DNA from: Leifsonia sp. Leaf336
GTDB taxonomy: Bacteria > Actinomycetota > Actinomycetes > Actinomycetales > Microbacteriaceae
DNA length: 64,000 nucleotides
Direction of reading: 5' to 3'
Assembly (NCBI RefSeq): GCF_001423695.1
Contig: NZ_LMOZ01000003.1
Coordinates: forward strand, 62,001-126,000
The notes beneath the pieces were generated by a model, which worked only from the letters and a program-made list of their open reading frames with translations, did not search any database and had not been told where the DNA came from. Positions 16,380-24,205 of this stretch are shown piece by piece (position 1 is the first letter of the stretch; each line of letters starts with the position of its first letter). The position numbers were made by a program, and so were the translations under genes.

Positions 16380-17396
16380 ATGGCACGTCGGGGGTCCGCG
16401 TCAATCGAGCGCTCCGCCGTGCGCGTGGTGCGCTTCGGCGACCCGTCCGCGGTGGTCATCGCGCAGGAGACGCTGCGGCCGCCACGCGGCAACGAGGTGG
16501 TCGTGCGGGTCACCCACGCGTCGCTCACCTCGACGGATGTGCTGGCCCGGCGCGGCGGCTACCTGATCCAGCCGGTCCCGGGATTCGTGCCGGGATACGA
16601 CTTCGTCGGCGTGCTGGAGACGGAGTCGGCGGTGTCGGTGGCGCTCGGCCTCCGTATCGGCGCGCGCGTGGCCGGCGTGCTGCCGCGGATGGGGTCGCAC
16701 GCGACGCGGCTGGTGGTGTCGCCCACGTTCCTCGTCGCGGTTCCCGCTGCGCTCAGCTCAGAGGCGGCCGCGACCGTGCCGCTCAACGCGGTGACCGCTG
16801 CGGTCGCCCTCCAGTACGCCGGGCCGGCCCGGACCGTTCTCGTTCAGGGAGTCAGCGGCGCGGTCGGCGTGCTCGTCGCGCAGCTCGCGCTCCGCGACGG
16901 CCGCCGCGTGGTCGGCACCGGGTCGACTCCCCCTCCGGGGTTCAGCGACCTGTCCGCGGAGGTCCCGCTCGCGGACTATCGCGACCCCGACTGGCCAGCG
17001 CGCGTCCGCGAACTGGCGGGCGGCGGCGTGGAGGCCGCGATCGACCACACCGGATCGCCGCGCGTGCGCGAGGCGGTCGCCGCGAACGGAGTCGTCGTGC
17101 ACACGGCGTTCGCCGGCCGCGCGGGGCACGAGCGCGAGGACACGGTGCGCGGGTCGGCAACCGCCGTGCTGCACCGTCGCGGCCACCCGCGCGAGGTGGT
17201 CTGCGCTGTGCCGTTCTGGGTGCTGAGGAACCGGCCGGCCTACCGCAACATGCTCGCCGGGCTCCTCGCGGATGCGGCAGCCGGAACACTGCGGCCGTTC
17301 GAGCCCCAGGTGGTCCCGTTCGACTCGGTGTGGGAGGCGCATCGCCTCGCGGACCAGCGCCCGGCGGGCCGCACGATCGTGCTGGCGATGCCCTGA
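16380..17396 (+). CDS. Medium-chain quinone oxidoreductase-like NADP-dependent enzyme
   Basis: 338 residues of the zinc-free MDR family. The GroES-like part covers about 15-130 (HASLTSTDVLARRGGY, PGYDFVGVLE). The Rossmann motif is VQGVSGAVGVLVAQLAL at about 153, and no structural- or catalytic-zinc cysteines are seen. It probably reduces an alpha,beta-unsaturated carbonyl or a quinone. It is likely cotranscribed with the upstream acetyltransferase. The substrate is not deducible. Confidence 0.82.
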   Translation: MARRGSASIERSAVRVVRFGDPSAVVIAQETLRPPRGNEVVVRVTHASLTSTDVLARRGGYLIQPVPGFVPGYDFVGVLETESAVSVALGLRIGARVAGVLPRMGSHATRLVVSPTFLVAVPAALSSEAAATVPLNAVTAAVALQYAGPARTVLVQGVSGAVGVLVAQLALRDGRRVVGTGSTPPPGFSDLSAEVPLADYRDPDWPARVRELAGGGVEAAIDHTGSPRVREAVAANGVVVHTAFAGRAGHEREDTVRGSATAVLHRRGHPREVVCAVPFWVLRNRPAYRNMLAGLLADAAAGTLRPFEPQVVPFDSVWEAHRLADQRPAGRTIVLAMP

Positions 17397-17397
17397 T

Positions 17398-17434
17398 GTC
17401 GGAGTAGGCGGACGGCGTCGGAGTAGGCGGACGG
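17398..17434. repeat. Tandem duplication of an 18/19-bp unit
   Basis: GTCGGAGTAGGCGGACGG occurs twice, separated by one C, directly after the oxidoreductase stop. The rest of the 17397-17578 gap shows no clear site. Confidence 0.85.
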
Positions 17435-17578
17435 GCCGCCGGCCGTTGTCGCCAGGCGCGGCCCGTCCACCGAGTGAGACGGCGCGACGCTCGACGCGTA
17501 ACGCCTCCCCCTCCTGAAGACAGGATCCTTCCCCACGCGCCGCACGGGTGCGCACGCGGACGGCGTGTTGGGACGCCG

Positions 17579-18193
17579 TCAGTCGACGTCGTACGTGAGG
17601 TGCGTCGCGTTCGGCGTGACCACGACCTCCCGTTGCGTCAGCGTGCGCCGCGGGGCGTCCACGAACAGCGGCGTCCCCGCCCCGAGGATGACCGGCGAGA
17701 GGTGGAGGATGAGCGTGTCCACGAGGCCGGACGCGACGGCCGACGCGACGAGCGCGCCACCGCCCATCACCACGACGTCGAGGTCGGCGCCCTTCGCCGC
17801 CGACTGCGCCTCGGCGCTCTCGCGCGCCGCCGTGATCGCGTCGGCGAGGCCCGTGGTCGCGAACGTCCAGTCGAGCCCGGTCAGCCGCACGTGCTCGGGC
17901 GCGGTGCTCGTGACGACGAAGAACGGAGGCGTGCCGACCTCCGTCGCGCCGTAGCCGAGCTCATCGCTCCAGCCGTCGGGCGCGTCGATGACGTCGAAGA
18001 GCCTCCGGCCCATGACGACGGCGCCCGAGCGCGCGGTGGCGGCCTCCAGGATGCGCTGGTCACCCGGGTCGCCGGAGAAGACCCACTGGTGCAGGGGCTT
18101 CCCTCCGATGCCGAGGCCGTTGCCCGGGCCTGCGTCGGGCCCGGTGACGAAGCCGTCGAGGGAGACGGTGATGTCGGCGATCACTCGCGTCAT
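17579..18193 (-). CDS. Dihydrofolate reductase / RibD C-terminal family reductase
   Basis: 204 residues from the ATG at 18193. It has the opening DITVSLDGFVTGPDAGPGNG, the nucleotide motif SGAVVMGRRLFDVID, VVVMGGGALVASAVASGLVDTL and the closing VILGAGTPLFVDA. It is a full-length relative of the 10713-11306 protein, but with a different N-terminal loop. It is the last gene of an ArsR-SRPBCC-reductase operon, 5 bp after the SRPBCC stop. The substrate is unknown. Confidence 0.86.
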   Translation of the reverse strand: MTRVIADITVSLDGFVTGPDAGPGNGLGIGGKPLHQWVFSGDPGDQRILEAATARSGAVVMGRRLFDVIDAPDGWSDELGYGATEVGTPPFFVVTSTAPEHVRLTGLDWTFATTGLADAITAARESAEAQSAAKGADLDVVVMGGGALVASAVASGLVDTLILHLSPVILGAGTPLFVDAPRRTLTQREVVVTPNATHLTYDVD

Positions 18194-18198
18194 CGGGC

Positions 18199-18675
18199 TC
18201 ACCCCCTCGCCAGCAGCTCGTCGAGCTTCTCGTAGCCCTCGATCATGCCGTACTCCATGCCCTCGGCGACCATGGCCTCCAGGGCCTCCTTCGACGGGAA
18301 GACGGAGTGGCCGACCAGCCGGGAGCGGCCTCCGGGGAGCGATTCGAACCGGAGGAGGTCGAGGCTGACCTCGTTCGGCGCGCCCAGGTATTCGAACGTC
18401 TGGATGATGAGCTCGTTCTCGACGATGGTGTGGATGACGCCGCGGAACGCGTAGACGGTCCCTTCGGGATCGGTCTGCTCGAAGCCGTAGCCTCCGCCGG
18501 TGCGGAAGTCCCAGTGGGTGATCGCGTTGTCGAGACTGCGCGGCCCGATCCACTGCACGTAGAGCTCGGGGTCGGCGTGCGCCCGGAAGACGGCCTCGAC
18601 CGGGGCCTCGAACTCGCGGGTGATGTCGGCGTACGACGTGCCGGGTACGGCATCGATGACGACGGGGTTGCTCAT
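18199..18675 (-). CDS. SRPBCC (AHSA1-like) domain protein
   Basis: 158 residues from the ATG at 18675, overlapping the ArsR stop by ATGA. It shows ITREFEAPVEAVFRAHADPELYVQWIGP at the start, the central FRTGGGYGFEQTDPEG and SRLVGHSVFPSKEALEAMVAEGMEYGMIEGY at the end. This is the polyketide-cyclase/AHSA1 type often paired with an ArsR regulator. A small hydrophobic ligand is assumed for the family. Confidence 0.86.
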   Translation of the reverse strand: MSNPVVIDAVPGTSYADITREFEAPVEAVFRAHADPELYVQWIGPRSLDNAITHWDFRTGGGYGFEQTDPEGTVYAFRGVIHTIVENELIIQTFEYLGAPNEVSLDLLRFESLPGGRSRLVGHSVFPSKEALEAMVAEGMEYGMIEGYEKLDELLARG

Positions 18676-19025
18676 GATTCCTTCTCCTTCTTCCGTCTGC
18701 TCGGTTCTGTTGCGAGGAGGCCGTCGAGCGCCCGGTAGCGCGCCTCGGCCTCCAGCCGGTACCGATCGATCCACGAGGTGAGTCGCTCCAGGGCCGTGGC
18801 GTCCAGGTGGACGGGGCGGCGCTGCGCCTCCCGCGTCCGCCAGACCAGGCCGGCGCCCTCGAGGACGCTGATGTGCTTCGACACCGCCTGGAGCGTGATG
18901 TCGAACGGCTCGGCCAGTTCGTTGACGGTCGCGGGACCTCGGCTGAGGCGGGCGACGATCGCTCGCCGCACCGGATCCGACAGCGCCGCGAAAGCCCTGT
19001 CGAGTGGATCCTGCTCCATGGTCAA
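18672..19025 (-). CDS. ArsR-family transcriptional repressor
   Basis: 117 residues. The winged helix spans about 10-85: FAALSDPVRRAIVARLSRGPA, DITLQAVSKHISVLEGAGLV and the wing REAQRRPVHLD. It lacks metal-binding cysteines. A second ATG (18 bp... two codons in) at 19019 is also possible. It heads the three-gene operon with SRPBCC and the RibD-like reductase. A perfect inverted repeat straddles its start region and is the likely autoregulatory site. Confidence 0.88.
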   Translation of the reverse strand: MTMEQDPLDRAFAALSDPVRRAIVARLSRGPATVNELAEPFDITLQAVSKHISVLEGAGLVWRTREAQRRPVHLDATALERLTSWIDRYRLEAEARYRALDGLLATEPSRRKKEKES

Positions 19026-19054
19026 CCACCTCGTTAATCAATCAGTTGGTTGAC
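19021..19054. promoter_or_regulatory. Inverted repeat operator at the ArsR start
   Basis: GTCAACCA (19021-19028) and TGGTTGAC (19047-19054) are perfect 8-bp arms with an 18-bp AT-rich spacer, covering the ArsR start codon region. Position suggests autorepression by the ArsR protein. Confidence 0.6.
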
Positions 19055-19097
19055 TAAAGGATAGAGCGATGCGCCGGGGGCGTCAACCCTCGGCGGA

Positions 19098-19742
19098 TCA
19101 GGAGCTCACGGCTGCGTCCTCGATTCCGGGCACCGCAGCGGTGTAGTCGGCGATGCGCTCCAGGTCGTCGGTCGTGGCCGACGCGTGGGCGCCCACGACC
19201 ACCGCGCGGCCTCCGGAGGCGACAGCGGCCACGAGGCCGGCCTCGGCGTCTTCGAACACGACGCAGCGCTCGATCGGCACCCCGAGCCGTGACGCGGCGA
19301 GCAGGTAGCACGACGGGTCGGGCTTGCCGCGCTCGACGTCCTCGGCGGCGACGAGCACCTCGGGGATGCCGACGCCCGCGGCGTTCAGCCGGGCGATCGC
19401 CAGCTCGCGCGGGGCGCTCGTCACGATCGCGACCGGGGCGCCGCGCTCTGCGAGCGCCGCCAGCAGCCGCCGCGCGCCCGGCACCTCCACGATGCCGTCG
19501 GTGCGAGAGACCTCCTCGGCCAGCAGCCCGGCGACGAGGTCGGCGCGCGTCGAGTCGGTCAGCGCCGGCAGGAAGTGGGCGACCGTGTCGCCCGCCTGCC
19601 GGCCGTGCGCGTAAGCCAGGACCACCTGCGGGTCGAGCCCGTGGCGCGAGCAGAACTCCGTCCACACCGCCTCGACGACTGCGTGTGAGTCGACGAGCGT
19701 GCCGTCCATGTCGAAGAGGTATCCGCGTGCGCTGCTGTCCAT
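19098..19742 (-). CDS. HAD-superfamily sugar-phosphate phosphatase-like hydrolase
   Basis: 214 residues. Motif I is DMDGTLVDS (nucleophile Asp11), motif II is IVTSAPRE, motif III is the Lys in RGKPDPSCY and motif IV is VFEDAEAG. The cap domain is helical (about 20-85). This combination is that of the beta-phosphoglucomutase/DOG-type phosphatases (2-deoxyglucose-6-phosphatase, glycerol-phosphatase). It stands alone with no sugar genes adjacent, so the substrate remains open. Confidence 0.87.
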   Translation of the reverse strand: MDSSARGYLFDMDGTLVDSHAVVEAVWTEFCSRHGLDPQVVLAYAHGRQAGDTVAHFLPALTDSTRADLVAGLLAEEVSRTDGIVEVPGARRLLAALAERGAPVAIVTSAPRELAIARLNAAGVGIPEVLVAAEDVERGKPDPSCYLLAASRLGVPIERCVVFEDAEAGLVAAVASGGRAVVVGAHASATTDDLERIADYTAAVPGIEDAAVSS

Positions 19743-19773
19743 CCGACCAGCCTAGGCGGGTCGGATGACGCGT

Positions 19774-19995
19774 TCAGCGGCCGTCGGCGCGGGCGTCCTG
19801 CGCGGCACGGAGGTCGGCGAGAGCGCGATCGGTCTCGCGGGTCACGCGCCCTCCGCGTGCGGCGATGGCCGCGGGCAGCCAGTCGCTCAGCGCGAACCGG
19901 CGCCGGCGTGGAGGGACGACTTCTCCACCACGGGTCTTGACCGGGCGGGCCACCCAGCCGTGTTCGATGCCTTGTGCCCAGGTCGTGTTTGCCAT
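19774..19995 (-). CDS. Hypothetical basic small protein
   Basis: 73 residues from the ATG at 19995; the frame upstream would run through the repeat-bearing intergenic region. The N-terminal half has MANTTWAQGIEHGWVARPV and PPRRRRFALSDWLPAAIAARGG; the C-terminal half is a predicted helix. No family is recognised. It is divergent from the GlxA-type regulator and could be its target. Confidence 0.5.
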   Translation of the reverse strand: MANTTWAQGIEHGWVARPVKTRGGEVVPPRRRRFALSDWLPAAIAARGGRVTRETDRALADLRAAQDARADGR

Positions 19996-20015
19996 GACCT
20001 CCACGTTACGAACGA

Positions 20016-20067
20016 AAACATTCGGCCACGAGATGGCTTCAGGTCTATCTTCGTAAACATTCGGCCA
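20016..20067. promoter_or_regulatory. Two direct repeats in the divergent region before the GlxA-type regulator
   Basis: AAACATTCGGCCA is present at 20016-20028 and 20055-20067, on the same strand and 39 bp apart (close to four helical turns). Direct repeats are the usual binding-site form of AraC-type proteins; the regulator gene starts 14 bp downstream. Role inferred. Confidence 0.55.
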
Positions 20068-20081
20068 GTACACTGGGCTGC

Positions 20082-21032
20082 ATGCTGAAGAGCGTTGCCG
20101 TACCGATCATCGACGAGTTCGCGATGTTCGAGTTCGGCGTGATCTGCGAGGTGTTCGGGCTCGACCGCAGCTACGCGGGCCTCGAACCGTTCGACTTCCG
20201 CGTCTGCTCGGCGAAGCCGGGCGAGCCCATCCGCAACGAGACCGGCGTGAGCATGACGGCGCCCTACGGTCTGGAGGCCATGGACGACGCCGATCTCATC
20301 GCGGTTCCCGCCGCGACCATCCGCGACGACTACCCGCAGGAGCTCATCGAGGGTCTGCGCCGCGCCCATGAGCGCGGGGCGATCCTGCTCAGCGTCTGCT
20401 CCGGCGCGTTCGTGCTCGGGGCGGCAGGCCTCCTCGACGGCCGCGAGTGCACGACGCACTGGCGTCACGCGGACGCCCTGCAGCGACGGTTCCCGCTGAC
20501 GCAGGTCAACCCCGACGTGCTGTTCATCGACGACGGCACGATCATCACCAGCGCGGGCACCTCCGCGGGCATCGACGCGTGCCTCCACCTGGTGCGCCGC
20601 GAACTCGGCAGCGCCGTCGCCAACACGATCGCGCGCAACATGGTCGTCCCGCCGCAGCGCGACGGCGGCCAGCGCCAGTACATCGAGAAGCCGCTCTCCG
20701 ACTGCGAAGACGACACCTTCAGCGAGCTGCTCGACCACCTGACGGACACGCTCGACGAGAGCCACACGGTCTCCGGGCTCGCCGCGCGCGCCCACATGTC
20801 CACGCGCAGCTTCTCGCGCCGGTTCGTCGCCGAGACCGGTGTCCCTCCCATGCAGTGGCTGACCACGCAGCGCGTGCTGCACGCGCGCCTCCTGCTCGAG
20901 ACCACCGACCTGCCGGTCGACGAGGTCGCCCGGCGCAGCGGGTTCGGCAGCGCGACCTTGCTGCGGCACCACTTCGACGCCGAAGTGGGCGTGCCGCCCA
21001 CGCGGTACCGCGCGGCCTTCGCCCAGCGCTGA
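20082..21032 (+). CDS. GlxA-family transcriptional regulator (DJ-1/PfpI domain plus AraC HTH)
   Basis: 316 residues. Residues 1-185 form a class I glutamine-amidotransferase-like (DJ-1/PfpI) domain with the elbow SVCSGAFVLGAAGLLDG. Residues 210-315 carry two AraC helix-turn-helix units (VSGLAARAHMSTRSFSRRF and VDEVARRSGFGSATLLRHHF). Such regulators activate catabolic or stress genes in response to small metabolites. The oxidoreductase downstream (59 bp) and the small gene upstream are candidate targets. Confidence 0.9.
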   Translation: MLKSVAVPIIDEFAMFEFGVICEVFGLDRSYAGLEPFDFRVCSAKPGEPIRNETGVSMTAPYGLEAMDDADLIAVPAATIRDDYPQELIEGLRRAHERGAILLSVCSGAFVLGAAGLLDGRECTTHWRHADALQRRFPLTQVNPDVLFIDDGTIITSAGTSAGIDACLHLVRRELGSAVANTIARNMVVPPQRDGGQRQYIEKPLSDCEDDTFSELLDHLTDTLDESHTVSGLAARAHMSTRSFSRRFVAETGVPPMQWLTTQRVLHARLLLETTDLPVDEVARRSGFGSATLLRHHFDAEVGVPPTRYRAAFAQR

Positions 21033-21091
21033 GTCGTCGCGACCTCCATTTCAGCCACCTCCGCCACCCCGAACCGAACCGAAGGACAGCC

Positions 21092-22036
21092 ATGGCCACG
21101 CAGATCCAGTACGACCGCCTCGGAGGCCCGGAGGTGCTCGAGGTCGCAACGGTGCCCGATCCGGTCGCGCCGAGCGACGGCGTCGTGATCGCCGTGCGTG
21201 CGGCCGGCGTGAACCCGATCGACGGCAAACTCCGCAGCGGCACCCGGGCGAGCGCGCCCATCACCGAGCCGCGCGTGCCGGGAACCGACGCCGCGGGAGT
21301 CGTGCTCTCCGTCGGAGCGGACGTGACCGACTGGGCACCGGGCGACGAGGTGCTGGTGCGGGAGGCGCGCGGCGCGTACACGACCCACCTGGTCGCCCCG
21401 GCCTCCCACCTGGTGCGGAAGCCGGCGGCCGTCGGCTGGGAGGAGGCCGCCGCGATCGGCGTCCCCGCCAGCACCGCCCATCAGGCGCTCGTGTCGCTCG
21501 GCGTCGGCGCCGGCACGACGCTGCTCATCCACGGCGGCTCCGGCAGCGTCGGACGCGCCGCGATCCAGCTGGCCCGGCGCGCGGGCGCGACCGTGGTGGC
21601 GACGGCGTCGCCCGCCAACCACGACCGGCTGCGCGAGCTCGGCGCGCTCCCGGTCGCCTACGGCCCCGGCCTGCTGGAGCGCCTCCGCGAGGCCGCGCCC
21701 CAGGGATACGACCGCATCCTCGATGCGATCGGCACCGACGAAGCGCTCGAGGCCTCGTTCGCGCTGGTCGACGACCGGTCGCGCATCGGCACGATCGTGG
21801 TCGGACCGCGGGCCGCCGAGCTGGGCATCCTCGCCTGGGGAGGCGGCAACCCGGTGCCCATGACCGCGGACGAACTCCGGCTGCGCGCCGAGGCCTACCC
21901 GCTCGTGCTCGACCTGATCACCGCAGGCGCGTTCCAGGTGGATATCGCCCGCAGCTTCCCCTTGATCGAGGCCGCGGAGGCCGCTCGACTGGTCGAGGGA
22001 GGCCACCCCGGCGGCAAGGTCGTGCTCACGCCCTAG
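21092..22036 (+). CDS. NADP-dependent MDR oxidoreductase (quinone reductase-like)
   Basis: 314 residues from the ATG at 21092 with GAAGGA ribosome site. GroES-like domain at 1-115 (RAAGVNPIDGKLRSG, PGTDAAGVV). Rossmann domain with IHGGSGSVGRAAIQLARRAG at about 145. No zinc ligands. Typical of zeta-crystallin-like enzymes that reduce quinones or enones. Probably cotranscribed with or controlled by the preceding GlxA-type regulator. The end overlaps the convergent gene at 22033 by 4 bp. Confidence 0.85.
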   Translation: MATQIQYDRLGGPEVLEVATVPDPVAPSDGVVIAVRAAGVNPIDGKLRSGTRASAPITEPRVPGTDAAGVVLSVGADVTDWAPGDEVLVREARGAYTTHLVAPASHLVRKPAAVGWEEAAAIGVPASTAHQALVSLGVGAGTTLLIHGGSGSVGRAAIQLARRAGATVVATASPANHDRLRELGALPVAYGPGLLERLREAAPQGYDRILDAIGTDEALEASFALVDDRSRIGTIVVGPRAAELGILAWGGGNPVPMTADELRLRAEAYPLVLDLITAGAFQVDIARSFPLIEAAEAARLVEGGHPGGKVVLTP

Positions 22037-22341
22037 TGATGCAGAGGCTGCCGGTGGACAACGTGCACGGGCCGGTGCCGCACCCCGGAGTGCCGCTCGT
22101 GGGCGGGCACGAGGTCGTCCCCGCGGTAGTGCTTCAGTAGCCTCCAGTTGCGCCGCGCGAGCCGGGCGCACACGACAATCGTCACCACACCGCAGACGAT
22201 GACCCCCCAGGCCCGCGGGTTCTCGCCCTCGGTGGGGATGAGGAAGAGCAGCGCCATCGTCGCCACCAGGGCGAGCAGCGCGCACACCACCCCGAATCCG
22301 ACGCCGCGCCACGCCCGGGCGCGCTCCACTCGGTCACCCAT
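22033..22341 (-). CDS. Small membrane protein with His-rich tail
   Basis: 102 residues from the ATG at 22341. Two membrane helices are predicted at about 13-35 and 45-65, followed by a basic, histidine-rich cytoplasmic tail (eight His in the last 32 residues, ending LHH). The tail might bind metal; no family is recognised. The longer frame upstream has shadow character. Confidence 0.6.
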   Translation of the reverse strand: MGDRVERARAWRGVGFGVVCALLALVATMALLFLIPTEGENPRAWGVIVCGVVTIVVCARLARRNWRLLKHYRGDDLVPAHERHSGVRHRPVHVVHRQPLHH

Positions 22342-22412
22342 GCAGCGCAAGCTACTCCGCGACGACGCTGAACACCAGATGAACGTGCGGTGTCGGAACG
22401 GTGGACCGGACG

Positions 22413-22586
22413 TCAGTCCCTGTACGTCCCGCCGAACCTCGCCCGCCACTCGGCGTACGTGTGATCGTGCCCGAGAGGGCAGTCGCAGCGGATGGAGATG
22501 GGCTGTCCCGTCACGACACTGGTGGCACGCTCCACGTGCGCTCCGGGGGTGGTCTCCGATCGTTGCTCGCCCGTCTTCTTCTTCAT
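22413..22586 (-). CDS. Small conserved-looking protein with C-D-C-P-L-G-H-D-H motif
   Basis: 57 residues from the ATG at 22586, preceded by an AGGAGC ribosome site. After a charged N-terminus (MKKKTGEQRSETTPG) it has ISIRCDCPLGHDHTYAEW. The two cysteines and two histidines could make a metal site. It is not in a family I can name. Good ribosome site and compact shape argue that it is real. Confidence 0.6.
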   Translation of the reverse strand: MKKKTGEQRSETTPGAHVERATSVVTGQPISIRCDCPLGHDHTYAEWRARFGGTYRD

Positions 22587-22635
22587 GTTCTGCTCCTGGT
22601 TCGGCCGCGAAAGGTTCGTCGGGTGCACGGCGCGT

Positions 22636-22794
22636 TCAGCCGTTGTAGCCGCGGCACCCGCCGCAGCGGTCGCAGACCAGCACGAACGCCGGTCTTCCGG
22701 CCAGCGTCGTCACGATCGCCGGGCGTGCATCGGAGGTGCCGCACCGCGGACAGACGCCGCGCGGGATCGATATCCGTGTCTCGAGAATGCTCAT
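22636..22794 (-). CDS. Small zinc-ribbon protein
   Basis: 52 residues from the ATG at 22794 (GAAGGGA upstream). Two CxxC knuckles, CPRC (about residue 15) and CDRC (about 42), separated by a short beta region, form a typical zinc ribbon. An additional Cys follows at CRGYNG. It may be a nucleic-acid or protein-binding adaptor. It is divergent from the ECF sigma factor gene across a 289-bp region with strong repeats. Confidence 0.65.
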   Translation of the reverse strand: MSILETRISIPRGVCPRCGTSDARPAIVTTLAGRPAFVLVCDRCGGCRGYNG

Positions 22795-22904
22795 CGTCGT
22801 CGTCCCTTCTCTCTCTGCTGAGGGACACGACACGAGCGGATGAATAACGCCCATGCCGACGCCGCCCAGTATCGGGCCGGCCCGGCGGGTGACGCCGCGG
22901 GTGA

Positions 22905-22941
22905 TACGTGTTTTTGCCGAACACGTAGTGCAACACGTAGT
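22905..22941. promoter_or_regulatory. Inverted plus direct repeat array upstream of ECF sigma gene
   Basis: TACGTGTT (22905-22912), 7 bp, AACACGTA (22920-22927), 4 bp, AACACGTA again (22932-22939). The first two are a perfect dyad; the third repeats the right arm with a 12-bp period. It lies in the gap 22795-23083 between the zinc-ribbon gene and the sigma factor and is the only clear signal there. A dimeric regulator with cooperative binding is one reading. Confidence 0.6.
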
Positions 22942-23083
22942 CCTACGGGTCCCTGAAATACCGGCATTCGCGAGCCTGTTTCCGCGAGCGGAGGCGGGTG
23001 TCGGCAAGTCCTCTCTCGGAATCCCACTCCCGATATCGAGGACGAGCGGCACGACACCAGCCGCGTGGCCCTCCGGGGAAATC

Positions 23084-23656
23084 ATGCTCAGCATCATCAC
23101 CAGCATCACTCGACTGGACCAGCTCACCGACGAGCAGCTGATCCAGCTCACCCGCGAGGGCGACGACCGGGCTTTCGGCGAGATCTGGCGACGTCACGCC
23201 GCCGTCGGCGCATCCATCGCGCGCCGCATCACCACCCGCATCGACGCCGCCGATCTGGTCTCCGAGGCTTTCGCCCGGATGCTCCAAGCCGTGCGCAACG
23301 GTGCGGGCCCGAAGACGGCGGTGCGCAGCTACCTCGCCACCACCCTCCGCTCGGTCGCCGCGTCGTGGGGCCGTAGCCTCCACCCCACCGTCGACATCGA
23401 CGAGGCGCCGGAGGTCGGCTTCACCGACGACCGCTTCGACGCGCTCGACGAGAGAGACCGTCACGAGGCGGCCGTCGCGGCCTTCAAGTCCCTCCCGGAG
23501 CGCTGGCAGCGCGCGCTCTGGTACTCCGAGGTGGAGGGGCGCTCGAACGCAGAGATCGGCGAGCTCCTGCACATCAAGACGACCGCCGCGGCGATGCTCG
23601 CCTCCCGGGCGCGTGCGGGCCTGCGCAAGGCCTGGTACGCCGGCGAAGCCGCCTGA
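23084..23656 (+). CDS. ECF-type RNA polymerase sigma factor
   Basis: 190 residues from the ATG at 23084 with GGGGAAA ribosome site; the frame upstream is not coding-like. Region 2 (about 15-85) has DDRAFGEIWRRHA and IDAADLVSEAFARML (RNA polymerase-binding helix). Region 4 (about 125-180) has LPERWQRALWYSEVEGRS and NAEIGELLHIKTTAAAML (-35 reading helix). No anti-sigma factor gene follows, so activity may be set by transcription through the repeat array upstream or by a distant partner. Confidence 0.88.
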   Translation: MLSIITSITRLDQLTDEQLIQLTREGDDRAFGEIWRRHAAVGASIARRITTRIDAADLVSEAFARMLQAVRNGAGPKTAVRSYLATTLRSVAASWGRSLHPTVDIDEAPEVGFTDDRFDALDERDRHEAAVAAFKSLPERWQRALWYSEVEGRSNAEIGELLHIKTTAAAMLASRARAGLRKAWYAGEAA

Positions 23657-23735
23657 TGCCGCGACGATCGATGCTCAGCCGACACGAGGCAGCACGGGCC
23701 TGGCGGGTGGTCGGGCCGCCTGCCACGATGTCACC

Positions 23736-24134
23736 ATGGCCATCACTTTCCTGCAACCGGCCGGACTCGTGCGCAGCCCCGCCTTCAGTCACGTCGCCGT
23801 CGTTCCCGCCGGCGCCACCACCGTCTACCTCGGCGGTCAGAACGGCGTCGATGAGACCGGGGCGCTCGTCGCTCCCGATGTCGGCGCGCAAGCCTCGCGA
23901 GCGCTCGACAACGCGGAGGTCGCGCTGACTGCGGCCGGCGCCTCCCTCGACGACGTGGTGCAGTGGTTCGTCGCCATCGACGACACGGCCGATCTCGGCG
24001 CCGCCTACGGAGCCATCGGTCCGCGACTCGCGCGGGAGGGTGCCCCGCCGTTGGTCACGGCCTCGCGCGTCTCCGGGCTCGGGGTGCCGGGGGCGCTCAT
24101 CGAGATCAGCGCCATCGCGGCCGTCCTGGCCTGA
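23736..24134 (+). CDS. RidA-family (YjgF/YER057c/UK114) deaminase
   Basis: 132 residues. The core has FSHVAVVPAGATTVYLGGQNGVDETGALV, DNAEVALTAAGASLDDVVQWFV and, at the end, ASRVSGLGVPGALIEISAIA. In classical RidA the substrate arginine lies in an R-x-P motif near residue 105; here the matching site is SRVSGLGVPG, so activity on enamine/imine intermediates is plausible but not sure. The gene stands after the sigma factor gene (79 bp) and ends in a terminator shared with csbD. Confidence 0.85.
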   Translation: MAITFLQPAGLVRSPAFSHVAVVPAGATTVYLGGQNGVDETGALVAPDVGAQASRALDNAEVALTAAGASLDDVVQWFVAIDDTADLGAAYGAIGPRLAREGAPPLVTASRVSGLGVPGALIEISAIAAVLA

Positions 24135-24161
24135 ACGGCAGCACCCTCCCTGACATGCGAA

Positions 24162-24185
24162 GTCCCCGCCCACGTGGACGGGGAC
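24162..24185. terminator. Bidirectional hairpin between convergent genes
   Basis: GTCCCCG (24162-24168) pairs with CGGGGAC (24179-24185), loop 10 nt. It sits 27 bp after the RidA stop and 20 bp from the csbD stop. Confidence 0.6.
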
Positions 24186-24205
24186 GGGGACCTCACCGGG
24201 TCGTC

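Noticed and set aside
17579-18553. Fusion of the RibD-like reductase with the SRPBCC protein
   Set aside because: The long open frame passes through the SRPBCC gene in another frame. The ATG at 18193 and the good separate SRPBCC gene show two proteins.
22853-23083. N-terminal extension of the ECF sigma factor by 77 residues
   Set aside because: The extension would be translated from the repeat-bearing intergenic region; ECF factors begin close to region 2, and ATG 23084 has a ribosome site.
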